Assembly (NCBI GenBank): GCA_943333125.1
Contig: CALQSB010000010.1
Span: forward strand, 1-64,000
DNA from: Chitinophaga pinensis
GTDB lineage: Bacteria > Bacteroidota > Bacteroidia > Chitinophagales > Chitinophagaceae
Direction: 5' to 3'
Length of the DNA stretch: 64,000 bases
Shown: piece by piece, positions 28,278-37,236 of the stretch
Layout: each line of letters begins with the position of its first letter
Numbering within the stretch: position 1 is the first letter of the stretch
Translations under genes and position numbers: made by a program
Notes under the pieces: model-generated
Told to the model about the DNA's origin: nothing
The model's input: the letters and a program-made list of their open reading frames with translations, nothing else
Databases searched by the model: none

Positions 28278-28917
28278 GAGTTTAGTGTGTGCCGTAATTT
28301 GCATGCATTTTTTTATTGGATGCAAATCTGATAAAAAAGAATTGACATTGCCTTTTATCAATAAGCCCGATTTTACTCCAGAGTGGATTAAAGAAAATTC
28401 CGGCGACTATAAAAATATTCATACCATTCCTGCTTTTTCTTTTTATAATCAGGATGGGGATTTGGTAACCGAAAAGACAGTGGAAGGGAAAATTTATGTG
28501 GCAAATTTCATTTTTACCCGGTGCGCGGGTATTTGTCCGATTATGACTTCCAATATGATGATCCTTCAGCAAAAGTTTAAAAATGACGAAGAGGTGCTTT
28601 TTCTTTCACATTCAGTAACTCCAGATATTGACAGTGTGCCGGTCTTAAAAAAATACGCCAGTGCAAAAGGAATAATCAGTGGAAAATGGCATTTGTTAAC
28701 GGGCAAGCAGCAGGAAATATACAGGATGGCCAGGCAAGAATATTTCGCAGGAGATACCATAGGATTTTATCAAACCGGTAATGAGTTTCTGCACACCGAA
28801 AATTTCATTTTAATAGACACGAAAAAAAGGATCCGCGGAGTTTACAATGGAACATTAGCCATAGAAATGGAAAGGCTAATATTGGATATTGAAACATTAA
28901 AGAAGGAAGAAGATTAA
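28255..28917 (+). CDS. SCO1/SenC family protein
   Basis: A 220-residue lipoprotein (FFIGCKSDK, Cys near 23) with a thioredoxin fold. C90-x3-C94 in FTRCAGICP and His180 in EFLHTENF are the three copper ligands of the SCO family, which delivers copper to cytochrome oxidase or keeps its cysteines reduced. It overlaps the MORN-repeat gene by 23 bases. No cytochrome oxidase gene is in the window, so its client may instead be the YHYH protein or an unlinked oxidase. Confidence 0.85.
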   Translation: MIQLLRNRSLVCAVICMHFFIGCKSDKKELTLPFINKPDFTPEWIKENSGDYKNIHTIPAFSFYNQDGDLVTEKTVEGKIYVANFIFTRCAGICPIMTSNMMILQQKFKNDEEVLFLSHSVTPDIDSVPVLKKYASAKGIISGKWHLLTGKQQEIYRMARQEYFAGDTIGFYQTGNEFLHTENFILIDTKKRIRGVYNGTLAIEMERLILDIETLKKEED

Positions 28918-28937
28918 TGGCGAATAATTAGTTTCAA

Positions 28938-30266
28938 TTATTTCGCGATGGCAATTTTTACCTTTTTGTTCTTTATTTTTTCATCCTTTATAGCTTCAAG
29001 CGCTTGTCCGATTTTGGATTTTCTTACGGCAGCAAATGCTGAAAAATCTTTTACTTCAATCAATCCGATATCGTCTTTTTTTAGATTGCCTTTTTGCGAA
29101 AGAAATCCTACAATATCAATTTTGTTGATTTTGTCTTTTTTTCCGGCGGCTATGAATAAAGTGCTCCACTTTGGTTTTTCAGGGATTTCGAATTTTTCCG
29201 GTAATTCAATTTTTTCTGCCTTCGAAGTAATATAAGCAGGTGTTTCTTCATCGGGTCCGATGATTACATATACATTTCCTGTAGCATCCATACGAGCAGT
29301 TCTGCCATTCCTGTGCGTAAAGGCATCTTCGGTATGTGGGAGGTGATAATGAACCACGCTTCTGATATTTGCGATGTCTAATCCTCTGCTTGCTAAGTCT
29401 GTGGTTATAAGAATATTAGAAGTTCCATTTCTAAATTTACATAAGGCTGTCTCTCGGTCAATCTGTTCCATGCCGCCATGATAAAAAACAGTCAGAATTC
29501 CTTTCTCCGCAAGTAATTCGTGGGTTCTTTCAACTGCGTCCCGGTGGTTACAAAAAACAATTGTAGAAGTGTCCTTAAGTGAACACAAGAGAATAAAAAG
29601 TGAATCAATTTTGTCCTTATCAGTTGAAAATATAGAATTTATTCTGAGCTCAGAAGATTCCCGTTTTTCATCTGAAGAGAAGTTAAGCACATGAGCCGCG
29701 CTCATTTTTACATATTCAGGCAATTCGATTGCATGAGTTGCGGAGGTTAGTATTTTTTGCTTTATAGAAGGTAATTTTGAAATAATATATTCCATCTCGG
29801 CCTGGAAATCGAGTTCCAAAATCTTGTCAAACTCATCAAGTACCAAAAAATGCATTTTAGCAGTATTGATATTTCCTCTGCGAAGATGATCGGCCATTCT
29901 TCCTGCAGTTGCAATAACGATTGCTGGCGGCTGAATCAGATTATTTTCTTCAATTTCTCTTTTATGGCCTCCATAGCAGCAGCTGATTTTACAGCCCGGA
30001 CGAATTTGTTTTAAAACGGTTTCAATCTGAAGGGCTAGTTCACGGGAAGGAACCATAATAAGTGCCTGCGGATCAGGATTATTGATATCAATGGATTGAA
30101 TCAAAGGAATAAGAAAAGCGAGTGTTTTGCCAGAACCTGTATTAGAAAGCAAAATAATTTCAGCATGATTCTTAATCGCTTCCTGAACTTCAACTTGCAT
30201 TGGGTTCAGGGATTTAAATTTCAAATTTTCCAGGATGTTTTCAGTATTTATCAAAATTTCACTCAT
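28938..30266 (-). CDS. DEAD-box-family RNA helicase (DEFD motif II)
   Basis: A 442-residue superfamily 2 helicase. A Q-motif region (LNPMQVEVQEAI) precedes Walker A SNTGSGKT at 41-48. Motif II reads DEFD near 150 instead of DEAD, SAT is motif III, and HRNGRTAR near 320 is motif VI. The last 75 residues look like a DbpA-type RNA-binding domain (INKIDIVGFLSQKGNLKKDDIG). It probably remodels rRNA or mRNA structure. The -7 element is four bases before the start codon. Confidence 0.88.
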   Translation of the reverse strand: MSEILINTENILENLKFKSLNPMQVEVQEAIKNHAEIILLSNTGSGKTLAFLIPLIQSIDINNPDPQALIMVPSRELALQIETVLKQIRPGCKISCCYGGHKREIEENNLIQPPAIVIATAGRMADHLRRGNINTAKMHFLVLDEFDKILELDFQAEMEYIISKLPSIKQKILTSATHAIELPEYVKMSAAHVLNFSSDEKRESSELRINSIFSTDKDKIDSLFILLCSLKDTSTIVFCNHRDAVERTHELLAEKGILTVFYHGGMEQIDRETALCKFRNGTSNILITTDLASRGLDIANIRSVVHYHLPHTEDAFTHRNGRTARMDATGNVYVIIGPDEETPAYITSKAEKIELPEKFEIPEKPKWSTLFIAAGKKDKINKIDIVGFLSQKGNLKKDDIGLIEVKDFSAFAAVRKSKIGQALEAIKDEKIKNKKVKIAIAK

Positions 30267-30270
30267 GTTG

Positions 30271-30278
30271 CAAAAGTA
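30271..30278 (-). promoter_or_regulatory. -7 element of the helicase gene
   Basis: Minus-strand TACTTTTG, then CAAC, then ATG at 30266. The spacing suggests a leaderless transcript. Confidence 0.6.
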
Positions 30279-30381
30279 GTTTTAAAAATTCATCAGATGG
30301 TAATTATAAATAGGGAACTTGGATTTGATATACGGTTTGATTATAGGTGGAATCTGTAAAATCCGGGTTTAAACTTTGTTC

Positions 30382-30553
30382 GGCAGCTCATTACTATAAT
30401 TATATCAAACCAATCATTTTGCCTTATAATTAATATTATGTTAAATAGGATATTCCAAAGATTAACCCTGTTCCTATTAGCCTATGGCTGAATCTATTCT
30501 ATAATTAATTATGATTGGTTGTTTTGTTGAACAGTGAGCTTTACTTTACTGCC
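30382..30553. repeat. Imperfect palindromic intergenic element
   Basis: This fills most of the 355-base gap between gyrA and the helicase gene. GGCAG at 30382-30386 pairs with CTGCC at 30549-30553, AGCTCA at 30386-30391 with TGAGCT at 30535-30540, and AACCAATCAT at 30408-30417 with ATGATTGGTT at 30511-30520. The ends are imperfect inverted repeats with small insertions, and there is no coding potential. It could be a decayed MITE-like or REP-like element. Confidence 0.45.
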
Positions 30554-30567
30554 CTATTTTATTTTCA

Positions 30568-30599
30568 TAAAAAAAGTCCATGGTAAAAGCCATGGACTG
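30568..30599 (-). terminator. Intrinsic terminator after gyrA
   Basis: On the minus strand AGTCCATGG and CCATGGACT form a 9-base-pair stem with a six-base loop, followed by seven T. It begins 23 bases after the gyrA stop codon. Confidence 0.9.
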
Positions 30600-30621
30600 A
30601 AATTTTTATTGGTTGAATATT

Positions 30622-33243
30622 TTACTCAGGAATTTCTGGATCAGATTCATCCAGAGCAGAATTTTCTTCAGATTCCCCAATATTAAGATCTGAATTTAAA
30701 TTATCGGCAATTGGATTTACAGCCTCTAGGATTTCTTCTTCCATTTCGTCCAGCTGAGTTATTGCTGCAATTTGATCTCCTTCATCCACTTTAATCAGTT
30801 TTACTCCTTGAGTTGCTCTTCCTTGTTCGCTAATGCTAATAACCGGCATTCGAATCGTAACTCCGCTTACGCAGGTAATCATCAAATCTTCTTTTTCAGT
30901 AACCGCGAGTAATCCAACGAGTCTGCCCGTTTTTTCGGTTACATTGATTGTTTTTACGCCTTTTCCTCCACGATTAGTAATGCGATAATTAGCTTCGCCA
31001 GTTTCTGGATCATCGAGGCTTGTTCTTTTTCCGTAGCCTTTTTCACTTACTACTAAAACTGTTTTGGATTTATCTTCTTTGTTTACACAAATCATTCCTA
31101 CCACTTCATCACTGGCTTCGTCAACTTCGATGCCATAAACTCCGATTCCTCCACGGCCTGTACTTCTTACCGCTTTTTCAGGGAATCGTATTGCTCTTCC
31201 GCTCCTTACAGCCAACATGATTTCGCAATTTCCATCGGTAAGTTCTGCAGCAAGTAATTGATCTCCTTCTAAAATATTTATTGCATTTATTCCATTCTGA
31301 CGTGGTCTACTGAAATCTTTGAGATCTGTTTTCTTGATAATTCCCTTTTGAGTGCACAATACAATGTAATTGTTATTAATGTACTCTTCATCTTCAAGAC
31401 TTTTTACATCAATAATAGCTCTTACTTTATCATCCGGAGGGATTTGAATCATATTCTGAAGTGCCCTTCCTTTACTTGTTTTGTCGCCTTCAGGAATCTG
31501 ATAAACTTTTAGCCAGAAACATCTTCCTTTTTCTGTAAAAAATAATAAAGTATGATGTGTGGAGGCCACAAATAAATGTTCGATATAATCTTCCTGACGT
31601 GTACTGCTTCCTTTGGCACCGCGCCCACCTCTTCTTTGCTGACGATATTCATTAGCCGAAGTCCGCTTGATATATCCAAGATGAGAAATAGTAACTACTA
31701 CATCCTCTTCTTCAATTAGATCCAGCATATTGATTTCATCATCAGCATAAATGATTTCAGTCTTGCGTTCATCACCGAATTTTGCTTTTACTTCAAGCAG
31801 CTCAGTTTTGATAATGTCAAATCGAATTCCTTCGTTGGCAAGAATTTCTTTAAGGCGATTAATTAATTTCATAATCTCCGCATGCTCTTCTCTGATTTTA
31901 TCTATCTCCATGCCGGTTAATCGCTGAAGTCTTAGTTCCAAAACTGCTTTTGCCTGAATATCGCTCATTCCGAAAGAAGTTTTTAGCCCTTCTTGTGCGA
32001 TATTGGGTGTAGAACTTTCTCTGATTAACTTAATTACTGCATCCAGATTATCCAGTGCTATAATATAACCCAGTAAGATATGCGCTCTTTCTTCTGCTTT
32101 TCTTAATTCGTATTTTGTTCTTCTTACCACCACCTCATGTCTGAATTCAACAAACTCAGAAATCAGATTATTAATGTTTAATTGTCTGGGTCTTCCTTTT
32201 ACCAGAGCTATATTATTTATTCCATAAGAAGTTTGTAATTCTGAAAATTTATAAAGTTGATTGATGATTACTTGTGCAACAACATCTTTTTTTAATTCTA
32301 CAACAATACGTGTTCCTTCTTTGTTGTTACTTTCATTATTTACATCGCTGATGCCTTCAATAATCTTATCGTTAATGAGTTCGCCAATTTTCTGTGTAAG
32401 GGTATCTCTGTTAACCTGATAAGGAATTTCGGTAATGATAATTTTTTCTCTGCCTCTGGCATCACTTTCTATAGTAGTCTTTCCTCGTAATACCAATCTG
32501 CCGCGGCCTGTAAACAACGCTGTTTTAACACCTTCATAACCATATATAATACCTCCGGTTGGAAAATCTGGTGCTTTTACAATTTTCACCATTTCATCAA
32601 GGGTGATATCATTGTTTTCTATATAAGCAATACAGCCATCAATTACTTCATTCAAATTATGAGGCATCATATTTGTGGCCATCCCTACTGCAATACCACT
32701 GCTGCCATTAAGTAATAATTGTGGAATTCGTGTAGGCAATACAGTAGGTTCTTTTAAAGAATCGTCAAAATTAAATTGATAATCTACCGTATCTTTTTCG
32801 ATATCCTCCATCATGGCTTCGGCAAATTTTTCCATCCTTACCTCAGTATAACGCATAGCTGCTGGAGGGTCTCCATCCTGGCTTCCGAAATTACCCTGGC
32901 CATCAATCATTTTATAACGCATAGACCAGTCCTGAGCCATACGAACCATCGTGTCATAAATGGAAGCATCTCCGTGAGGATGATATTTACCCATCACCTC
33001 TCCTACAATACGGGCAGATTTCTTATAGGCTTTGTTACTTGCATTTCCCAATTCGTTCATTCCAAAAAGTACTCGTCTGTGAACGGGTTTTAAACCATCT
33101 CTTACATCGGGAAGTGCACGACCTACGATAACGCTCATCGAATAATCGATGTACGAAGTTTTCATTTGCTCCTCAATGTTTACCGGTATAATTTTCCCTC
33201 TGTTATTGGGATTTTCTCCTTCAAAATTTTCCTGATTTTCCAT
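30622..33243 (-). CDS. gyrA: DNA gyrase subunit A
   Basis: An 873-residue DNA-cleaving subunit of gyrase, which introduces negative supercoils. Tyr132 in AAMRYTE is the catalytic tyrosine. The quinolone-determining region reads HPHGDASIYDTM, with Ala93 at the position of E. coli Ser83 and Asp97 at that of Asp87. The GyrA box appears as RGGRGAKG near residue 560. Six beta-pinwheel blades follow, and the C-terminal tail is acidic, as in many GyrA proteins. It is a single gene with its own promoter and terminator. Confidence 0.97.
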   Translation of the reverse strand: MENQENFEGENPNNRGKIIPVNIEEQMKTSYIDYSMSVIVGRALPDVRDGLKPVHRRVLFGMNELGNASNKAYKKSARIVGEVMGKYHPHGDASIYDTMVRMAQDWSMRYKMIDGQGNFGSQDGDPPAAMRYTEVRMEKFAEAMMEDIEKDTVDYQFNFDDSLKEPTVLPTRIPQLLLNGSSGIAVGMATNMMPHNLNEVIDGCIAYIENNDITLDEMVKIVKAPDFPTGGIIYGYEGVKTALFTGRGRLVLRGKTTIESDARGREKIIITEIPYQVNRDTLTQKIGELINDKIIEGISDVNNESNNKEGTRIVVELKKDVVAQVIINQLYKFSELQTSYGINNIALVKGRPRQLNINNLISEFVEFRHEVVVRRTKYELRKAEERAHILLGYIIALDNLDAVIKLIRESSTPNIAQEGLKTSFGMSDIQAKAVLELRLQRLTGMEIDKIREEHAEIMKLINRLKEILANEGIRFDIIKTELLEVKAKFGDERKTEIIYADDEINMLDLIEEEDVVVTISHLGYIKRTSANEYRQQRRGGRGAKGSSTRQEDYIEHLFVASTHHTLLFFTEKGRCFWLKVYQIPEGDKTSKGRALQNMIQIPPDDKVRAIIDVKSLEDEEYINNNYIVLCTQKGIIKKTDLKDFSRPRQNGINAINILEGDQLLAAELTDGNCEIMLAVRSGRAIRFPEKAVRSTGRGGIGVYGIEVDEASDEVVGMICVNKEDKSKTVLVVSEKGYGKRTSLDDPETGEANYRITNRGGKGVKTINVTEKTGRLVGLLAVTEKEDLMITCVSGVTIRMPVISISEQGRATQGVKLIKVDEGDQIAAITQLDEMEEEILEAVNPIADNLNSDLNIGESEENSALDESDPEIPE

Positions 33244-33259
33244 ATGTTTTATTAGTTCG

Positions 33260-33267
33260 CAAATATA
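33260..33267 (-). promoter_or_regulatory. -7 element of gyrA
   Basis: Minus-strand TATATTTG, 16 bases before the start codon, implies a leader of roughly 10 bases. Confidence 0.5.
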
Positions 33268-33466
33268 ACGATTTTAAAGGGTTTTTGGCGTTAATAGTTG
33301 ATCCATTTTTACGAAGGTTTTGCACAAATCAAAGTGTTTGTGGACAAGTATTTCTGAATAAAATATCCTGATTTTAAGTAGTAATAACTTTGGAAGTTTT
33401 GAGCTAAGATGATATCTTGCCATCCTTAAACAGATTTCTGGGTTTGATTTATTAAAATAAGGCTGT

Positions 33467-34948
33467 ATGGCGTCAAAAAACATATTATTATTTGGAGCGG
33501 GAAAGTCGGCAACGGTACTAATCGAGTATTTGATTGATGAGGCGAATGCTAACGACTGGCAGATTATTATTGCAGACGCAAATCTGGATTTAATTTTACA
33601 AAAAACTGCAAATCGGGATCGTTCTCTTGCTGTAGAAATTGACATCAACAACACAGACAAAAGAAATCAACTCATCAACGAAAGTGATATCGTGATTTCG
33701 ATGATGCCCCCTGCCCTGCATATTTTAATTGCAAACGACTGTATCAAATTTCGCAAATCATTGCTTACTGCTTCATATGCCGACGACTCAATAAAATCTC
33801 TTGAAAATCTGGTGGATCAAAATGGATTGCTTTTTTTATGTGAAATGGGATTGGACCCAGGAATAGATCACATGAGTGCAATGGAATTGATTGATGAAAT
33901 TAAAGAGGAAGGTGGCGAAATTGTGTCATTCAAAAGTCATTGTGGTGGTTTAGTGGCTCCCGAAAGCGATGATAACCCCTGGCATTATAAAATCAGCTGG
34001 AATCCCAGAAATGTGGTTCTTGCAGGAAAAGCAGGTGCAGTTTATTTAGATAATGGGGTTGTAGTAAAAGAGTCTTACGAAGATTTATTTAACAGCAACA
34101 GAACCGTTACGATAGAGAATGAAAAAAATGCAATTTTTAGCTATTATCCCAATAGAAATAGTTTGCCTTATATTGATTTGTATCATTTACCCAAGGTTAA
34201 AACCTTTATCAGAACAACTTTAAGATATGAAGAGTTTATGCAAGGTTGGAAGAATCTGATAGAATTGCATTTGACTGATGAAACTCCATCTTTTAATTCG
34301 AATGGTAAATCACTAAAAGATTTTTATAAAGAACACTTTGATAAGAATGGTTTCAATAACTGGTTGGATCATAAATTAAGCAAGCAATTTTCTGAAAGTA
34401 ATAAATTGCTGGAAGATCTAGAAAAATTAATGTCAGGCGATGATTCTGAAAAATCCACTTTAACTTCTGATGAAAAAAATCCGGAAGCAGATCATATGAA
34501 ATTTAATACAGTTGCTCAGATAGCCACTAAAATGGAATCCGCAAATCTTATTCTGAAACAATTGTTTTATTTAGGACTTGATGATGCTGAGACGCTTATT
34601 AATAAAGGACTTTGCAGTCCTGCAGACGTATTGCAGATTTCTTTAGAAAACAAACTGGCGTTACAGGAGTCGGATAAAGATATGGTAGTGATGCTTCATG
34701 AGATTGAATATCTATTGAATAATAAAACACATCTCATTAAAAGTTCATTGCTGGTAAAAGGAAAAGATAATCTTCATACGGCAATGGCCAAAACCGTTGG
34801 ATTACCATTAGGTATAGCCGCTAAGTTAATATTAAATAAAACTATAGAAACAAAAGGAATTCAAATTCCCACAAAAAAAGAAATCTACAAACCTGTTTTG
34901 CAGGAACTTAAAAAGTATGGCATTGAATTTAAAGAAACCAGAAGCTGA
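33467..34948 (+). CDS. Saccharopine dehydrogenase family protein
   Basis: A 493-residue enzyme with an N-terminal Rossmann domain (LLFGAGKSATVLIEYL near residue 6) and the Sacchrp_dh C-terminal domain (EMGLDPGIDHMSAMELIDEI near 126, CGGLVAPESDDNPWHYKISW near 158). Family members oxidise saccharopine in lysine metabolism. The protein is longer than the roughly 450 residues I expect, partly from a charged segment near 325-345 (MSGDDSEKSTLTSDEKNPE). It stands alone, so whether it makes or degrades lysine is not shown by context. Confidence 0.85.
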   Translation: MASKNILLFGAGKSATVLIEYLIDEANANDWQIIIADANLDLILQKTANRDRSLAVEIDINNTDKRNQLINESDIVISMMPPALHILIANDCIKFRKSLLTASYADDSIKSLENLVDQNGLLFLCEMGLDPGIDHMSAMELIDEIKEEGGEIVSFKSHCGGLVAPESDDNPWHYKISWNPRNVVLAGKAGAVYLDNGVVVKESYEDLFNSNRTVTIENEKNAIFSYYPNRNSLPYIDLYHLPKVKTFIRTTLRYEEFMQGWKNLIELHLTDETPSFNSNGKSLKDFYKEHFDKNGFNNWLDHKLSKQFSESNKLLEDLEKLMSGDDSEKSTLTSDEKNPEADHMKFNTVAQIATKMESANLILKQLFYLGLDDAETLINKGLCSPADVLQISLENKLALQESDKDMVVMLHEIEYLLNNKTHLIKSSLLVKGKDNLHTAMAKTVGLPLGIAAKLILNKTIETKGIQIPTKKEIYKPVLQELKKYGIEFKETRS

Positions 34949-35002
34949 TTTTATATAATGCTTACAAATACTAAAAAATCACCTCAATCCTCCCTATAAA
35001 AA

Positions 35003-36640
35003 TCAATTCGCAAACGAAGTAGTAAGTGACGCCGTAAAACCATAAGAAGCAGGAACGGTACGACAAACTCCTCCGGCACAAAATAATCCTTCTCTTTGCT
35101 TTCCAAATGCCAAACTGAATCGGGTCGTTTTTTTAGTTACACTTGTTCCGAAATTAAAGTAGTGATTGCCCGTTGTTCCATAGTTATACAAATCGCTGAT
35201 AAAAAATGCGTATGGCGATGAAAATGAAAATTCGGTTAATGCAGAGGCCCAGTTTCCTTTGTCATTGTCTACAAATAAATGTTCTAATTTAAAGCGAACT
35301 GATTTCTGAGGTGCAAATTTATACAGTAAACCCATTGCCACAATAGTTGCATTTACATCAGGTTCTGATATAGACTGCAATGAAAGGCAATCAAAAATAT
35401 TTTGAAATGAAAGTGTAGTTTCCAGTTTTTTACTCCATTTTTTCTTGATTTCGATATTGGCATCGCTGTAATATTTCTTTTTGCCAATTGAAAAAATGTT
35501 TTTGGTGCTGTCGAGTGATTGAAACAAAGAGAAATTTGCGGCAATCTTAGTTCCATATTTCCCGCCCAGTTTAGTTCCGGATTTGAAATTGTAATAAACA
35601 TCAGATTGAATACCCGTTTCATTGAGGATTTGAGTGCCGTAAACATAAATGCTGCTGGTTAAATAATCTTGTTGCTTGGTTAAAGCCGGAAGGTAATTAA
35701 GGGGCGCAATAGATGGGAATTCTGTTTCGCGTTCTGCAGTAAATGCCATGTTGGACAATGCTCTAAATGTAAACGCAATTCCAAAATTATTTTTTGTATA
35801 ACCTGTATTTACTTGTATGGCCTTGCCTTTTGCTGAACTATAAAAATTTAATTTATTAGGATCTTTGTCTTTTTCAACATACTCTGTATTGAAAGTAAAA
35901 TGGTTACTGGTCAAATCTATTCTTCCTGAAAAAGCATTTACCGTTGTTGGAAAGTTGTCGACGGGTCCTACATAAGCTTCATACTTCCCCAGATAACTGC
36001 CCGCTAATGTAATATGCGCAGTTTTTTCTTTCTCTTTAATTCCAATCATTTTATTAATATCGAATTCTGCATCAATACCACGGCTTATCGAATTGGCATA
36101 AGCTATTTCGTTGTCCTCAATAGATCTGGACCTTCCGTAAACAATTTTAAGCTTAAGGAAATCGGTAGCATCTAAATGAACATTTATTCCTTCAAGTGCA
36201 TTGTTTATACCAATCTGTCTGTTTTCATAAGCACGAAAAATAAGTCCATTTCCAAATTGCTCATAAAAATCTCCTACCTGTAGAGAGAATTTATTTTCAG
36301 TGTATTTAAAATATTTATTTACAATTTTAGATTGATTATTTACGGGCACTGCAAAAAAACCTAAAATAGGTGGCAAATAACTTTCTAATTGTATTCCAGT
36401 AGAAAATTTTCCATAATTATAATCCAGCTTTAAAAAACCATTACTTCCTATTCTGTCTGATGGCAAAGAAGTTATAATCTTGTCATCTTTCATATAGTAT
36501 TGAGAATAGTTTTCATAGCTTCCATTGAAATGCCCTTTAATGTATTGATTAATCGACTGAGCTTTAGTGTTGCTCACTGAAAAAAATAGTATAATCAGCA
36601 ATGATGAAAATTGCTTTCTGAAAAATGAATTTGTTTTCAT
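35003..36640 (-). CDS. DUF6029 family outer-membrane protein
   Basis: A 545-residue protein with a signal peptide (SLLIILFFSVSNTKAQS) and a body rich in amphipathic beta strands, ending with an aromatic-rich strand. GDFYEQFGNGLIFRAYENRQIGI (near 122-145) matches what I know of DUF6029. Predicted to be an outer-membrane barrel. It starts 18 bases after the TlpA-like gene on the same strand, and an Omp28-like gene is divergent next door, so the three probably act together. Function unknown. Confidence 0.75.
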   Translation of the reverse strand: MKTNSFFRKQFSSLLIILFFSVSNTKAQSINQYIKGHFNGSYENYSQYYMKDDKIITSLPSDRIGSNGFLKLDYNYGKFSTGIQLESYLPPILGFFAVPVNNQSKIVNKYFKYTENKFSLQVGDFYEQFGNGLIFRAYENRQIGINNALEGINVHLDATDFLKLKIVYGRSRSIEDNEIAYANSISRGIDAEFDINKMIGIKEKEKTAHITLAGSYLGKYEAYVGPVDNFPTTVNAFSGRIDLTSNHFTFNTEYVEKDKDPNKLNFYSSAKGKAIQVNTGYTKNNFGIAFTFRALSNMAFTAERETEFPSIAPLNYLPALTKQQDYLTSSIYVYGTQILNETGIQSDVYYNFKSGTKLGGKYGTKIAANFSLFQSLDSTKNIFSIGKKKYYSDANIEIKKKWSKKLETTLSFQNIFDCLSLQSISEPDVNATIVAMGLLYKFAPQKSVRFKLEHLFVDNDKGNWASALTEFSFSSPYAFFISDLYNYGTTGNHYFNFGTSVTKKTTRFSLAFGKQREGLFCAGGVCRTVPASYGFTASLTTSFAN

Positions 36641-36658
36641 TATAAAATAGAAATTTAA

Positions 36659-37147
36659 TTAAAGATTTTTGATGGTTTCAAATAAATTGTCTTCCTCTCC
36701 TATTATATATCCAGTATGACTATATACGATTTTATTGTCTTTAAGTATGATTACATGAGGAACATCTGTTACGTTAAGTAGCCTTTTCAGATCACTGTTG
36801 TTGTCCAGCAACACATCAAATTTCCATCCCTTTCCTGTTATAAAAGGTTTTACCCTTTGTGAAGTTTTGGAATCATCTATAGAAATACCCACGAATTTGA
36901 AAGGTCTTATCACTTGCTTCTCTTCAAATTCATCATTAATGTTTTCGAGCTCGGTAATGCAAGGGATACACCAGGTAGCCCAAAATGAGAGTACCACCAT
37001 CGTGTCTTTGCTTGAAGCCGCCAGTTCTGCAAAGTCTATCGTTTTACCCGAAACAGATTTAAGCTTCAATGAAGGGAAATTTTCCTGAGCTATTAATGTA
37101 TTGCTAATCAGTAAAAAAATCAGGAAACTAAGGTATTTGAATCTCAT
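36659..37147 (-). CDS. TlpA-like periplasmic thioredoxin
   Basis: A 162-residue thioredoxin-fold protein with a signal peptide (FLIFLLISNTLIAQ). FWATWCIPC holds the redox pair Cys60 and Cys63, and the cis-proline loop is at DVPHVIIL near 130. It would reduce or oxidise disulfides in exported proteins. It precedes the DUF6029 gene by 18 bases and is divergent from the Omp28-like gene, which also carries a WCxxC site. Confidence 0.88.
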   Translation of the reverse strand: MRFKYLSFLIFLLISNTLIAQENFPSLKLKSVSGKTIDFAELAASSKDTMVVLSFWATWCIPCITELENINDEFEEKQVIRPFKFVGISIDDSKTSQRVKPFITGKGWKFDVLLDNNSDLKRLLNVTDVPHVIILKDNKIVYSHTGYIIGEEDNLFETIKNL

Positions 37148-37236
37148 TTGTATATTTTTTACGAAGTAATGTTTTTTTTATTAAAAAAACGTAAAATATT
37201 GTTTTTTACCTTATTTTGTAGTCTAAAATTTATTAA

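Noticed and set aside
33274-33660. Minus-strand frame of 128 residues
   Set aside because: It overlaps the N-terminal NAD-binding region of the saccharopine dehydrogenase gene in antisense and shows no family pattern.
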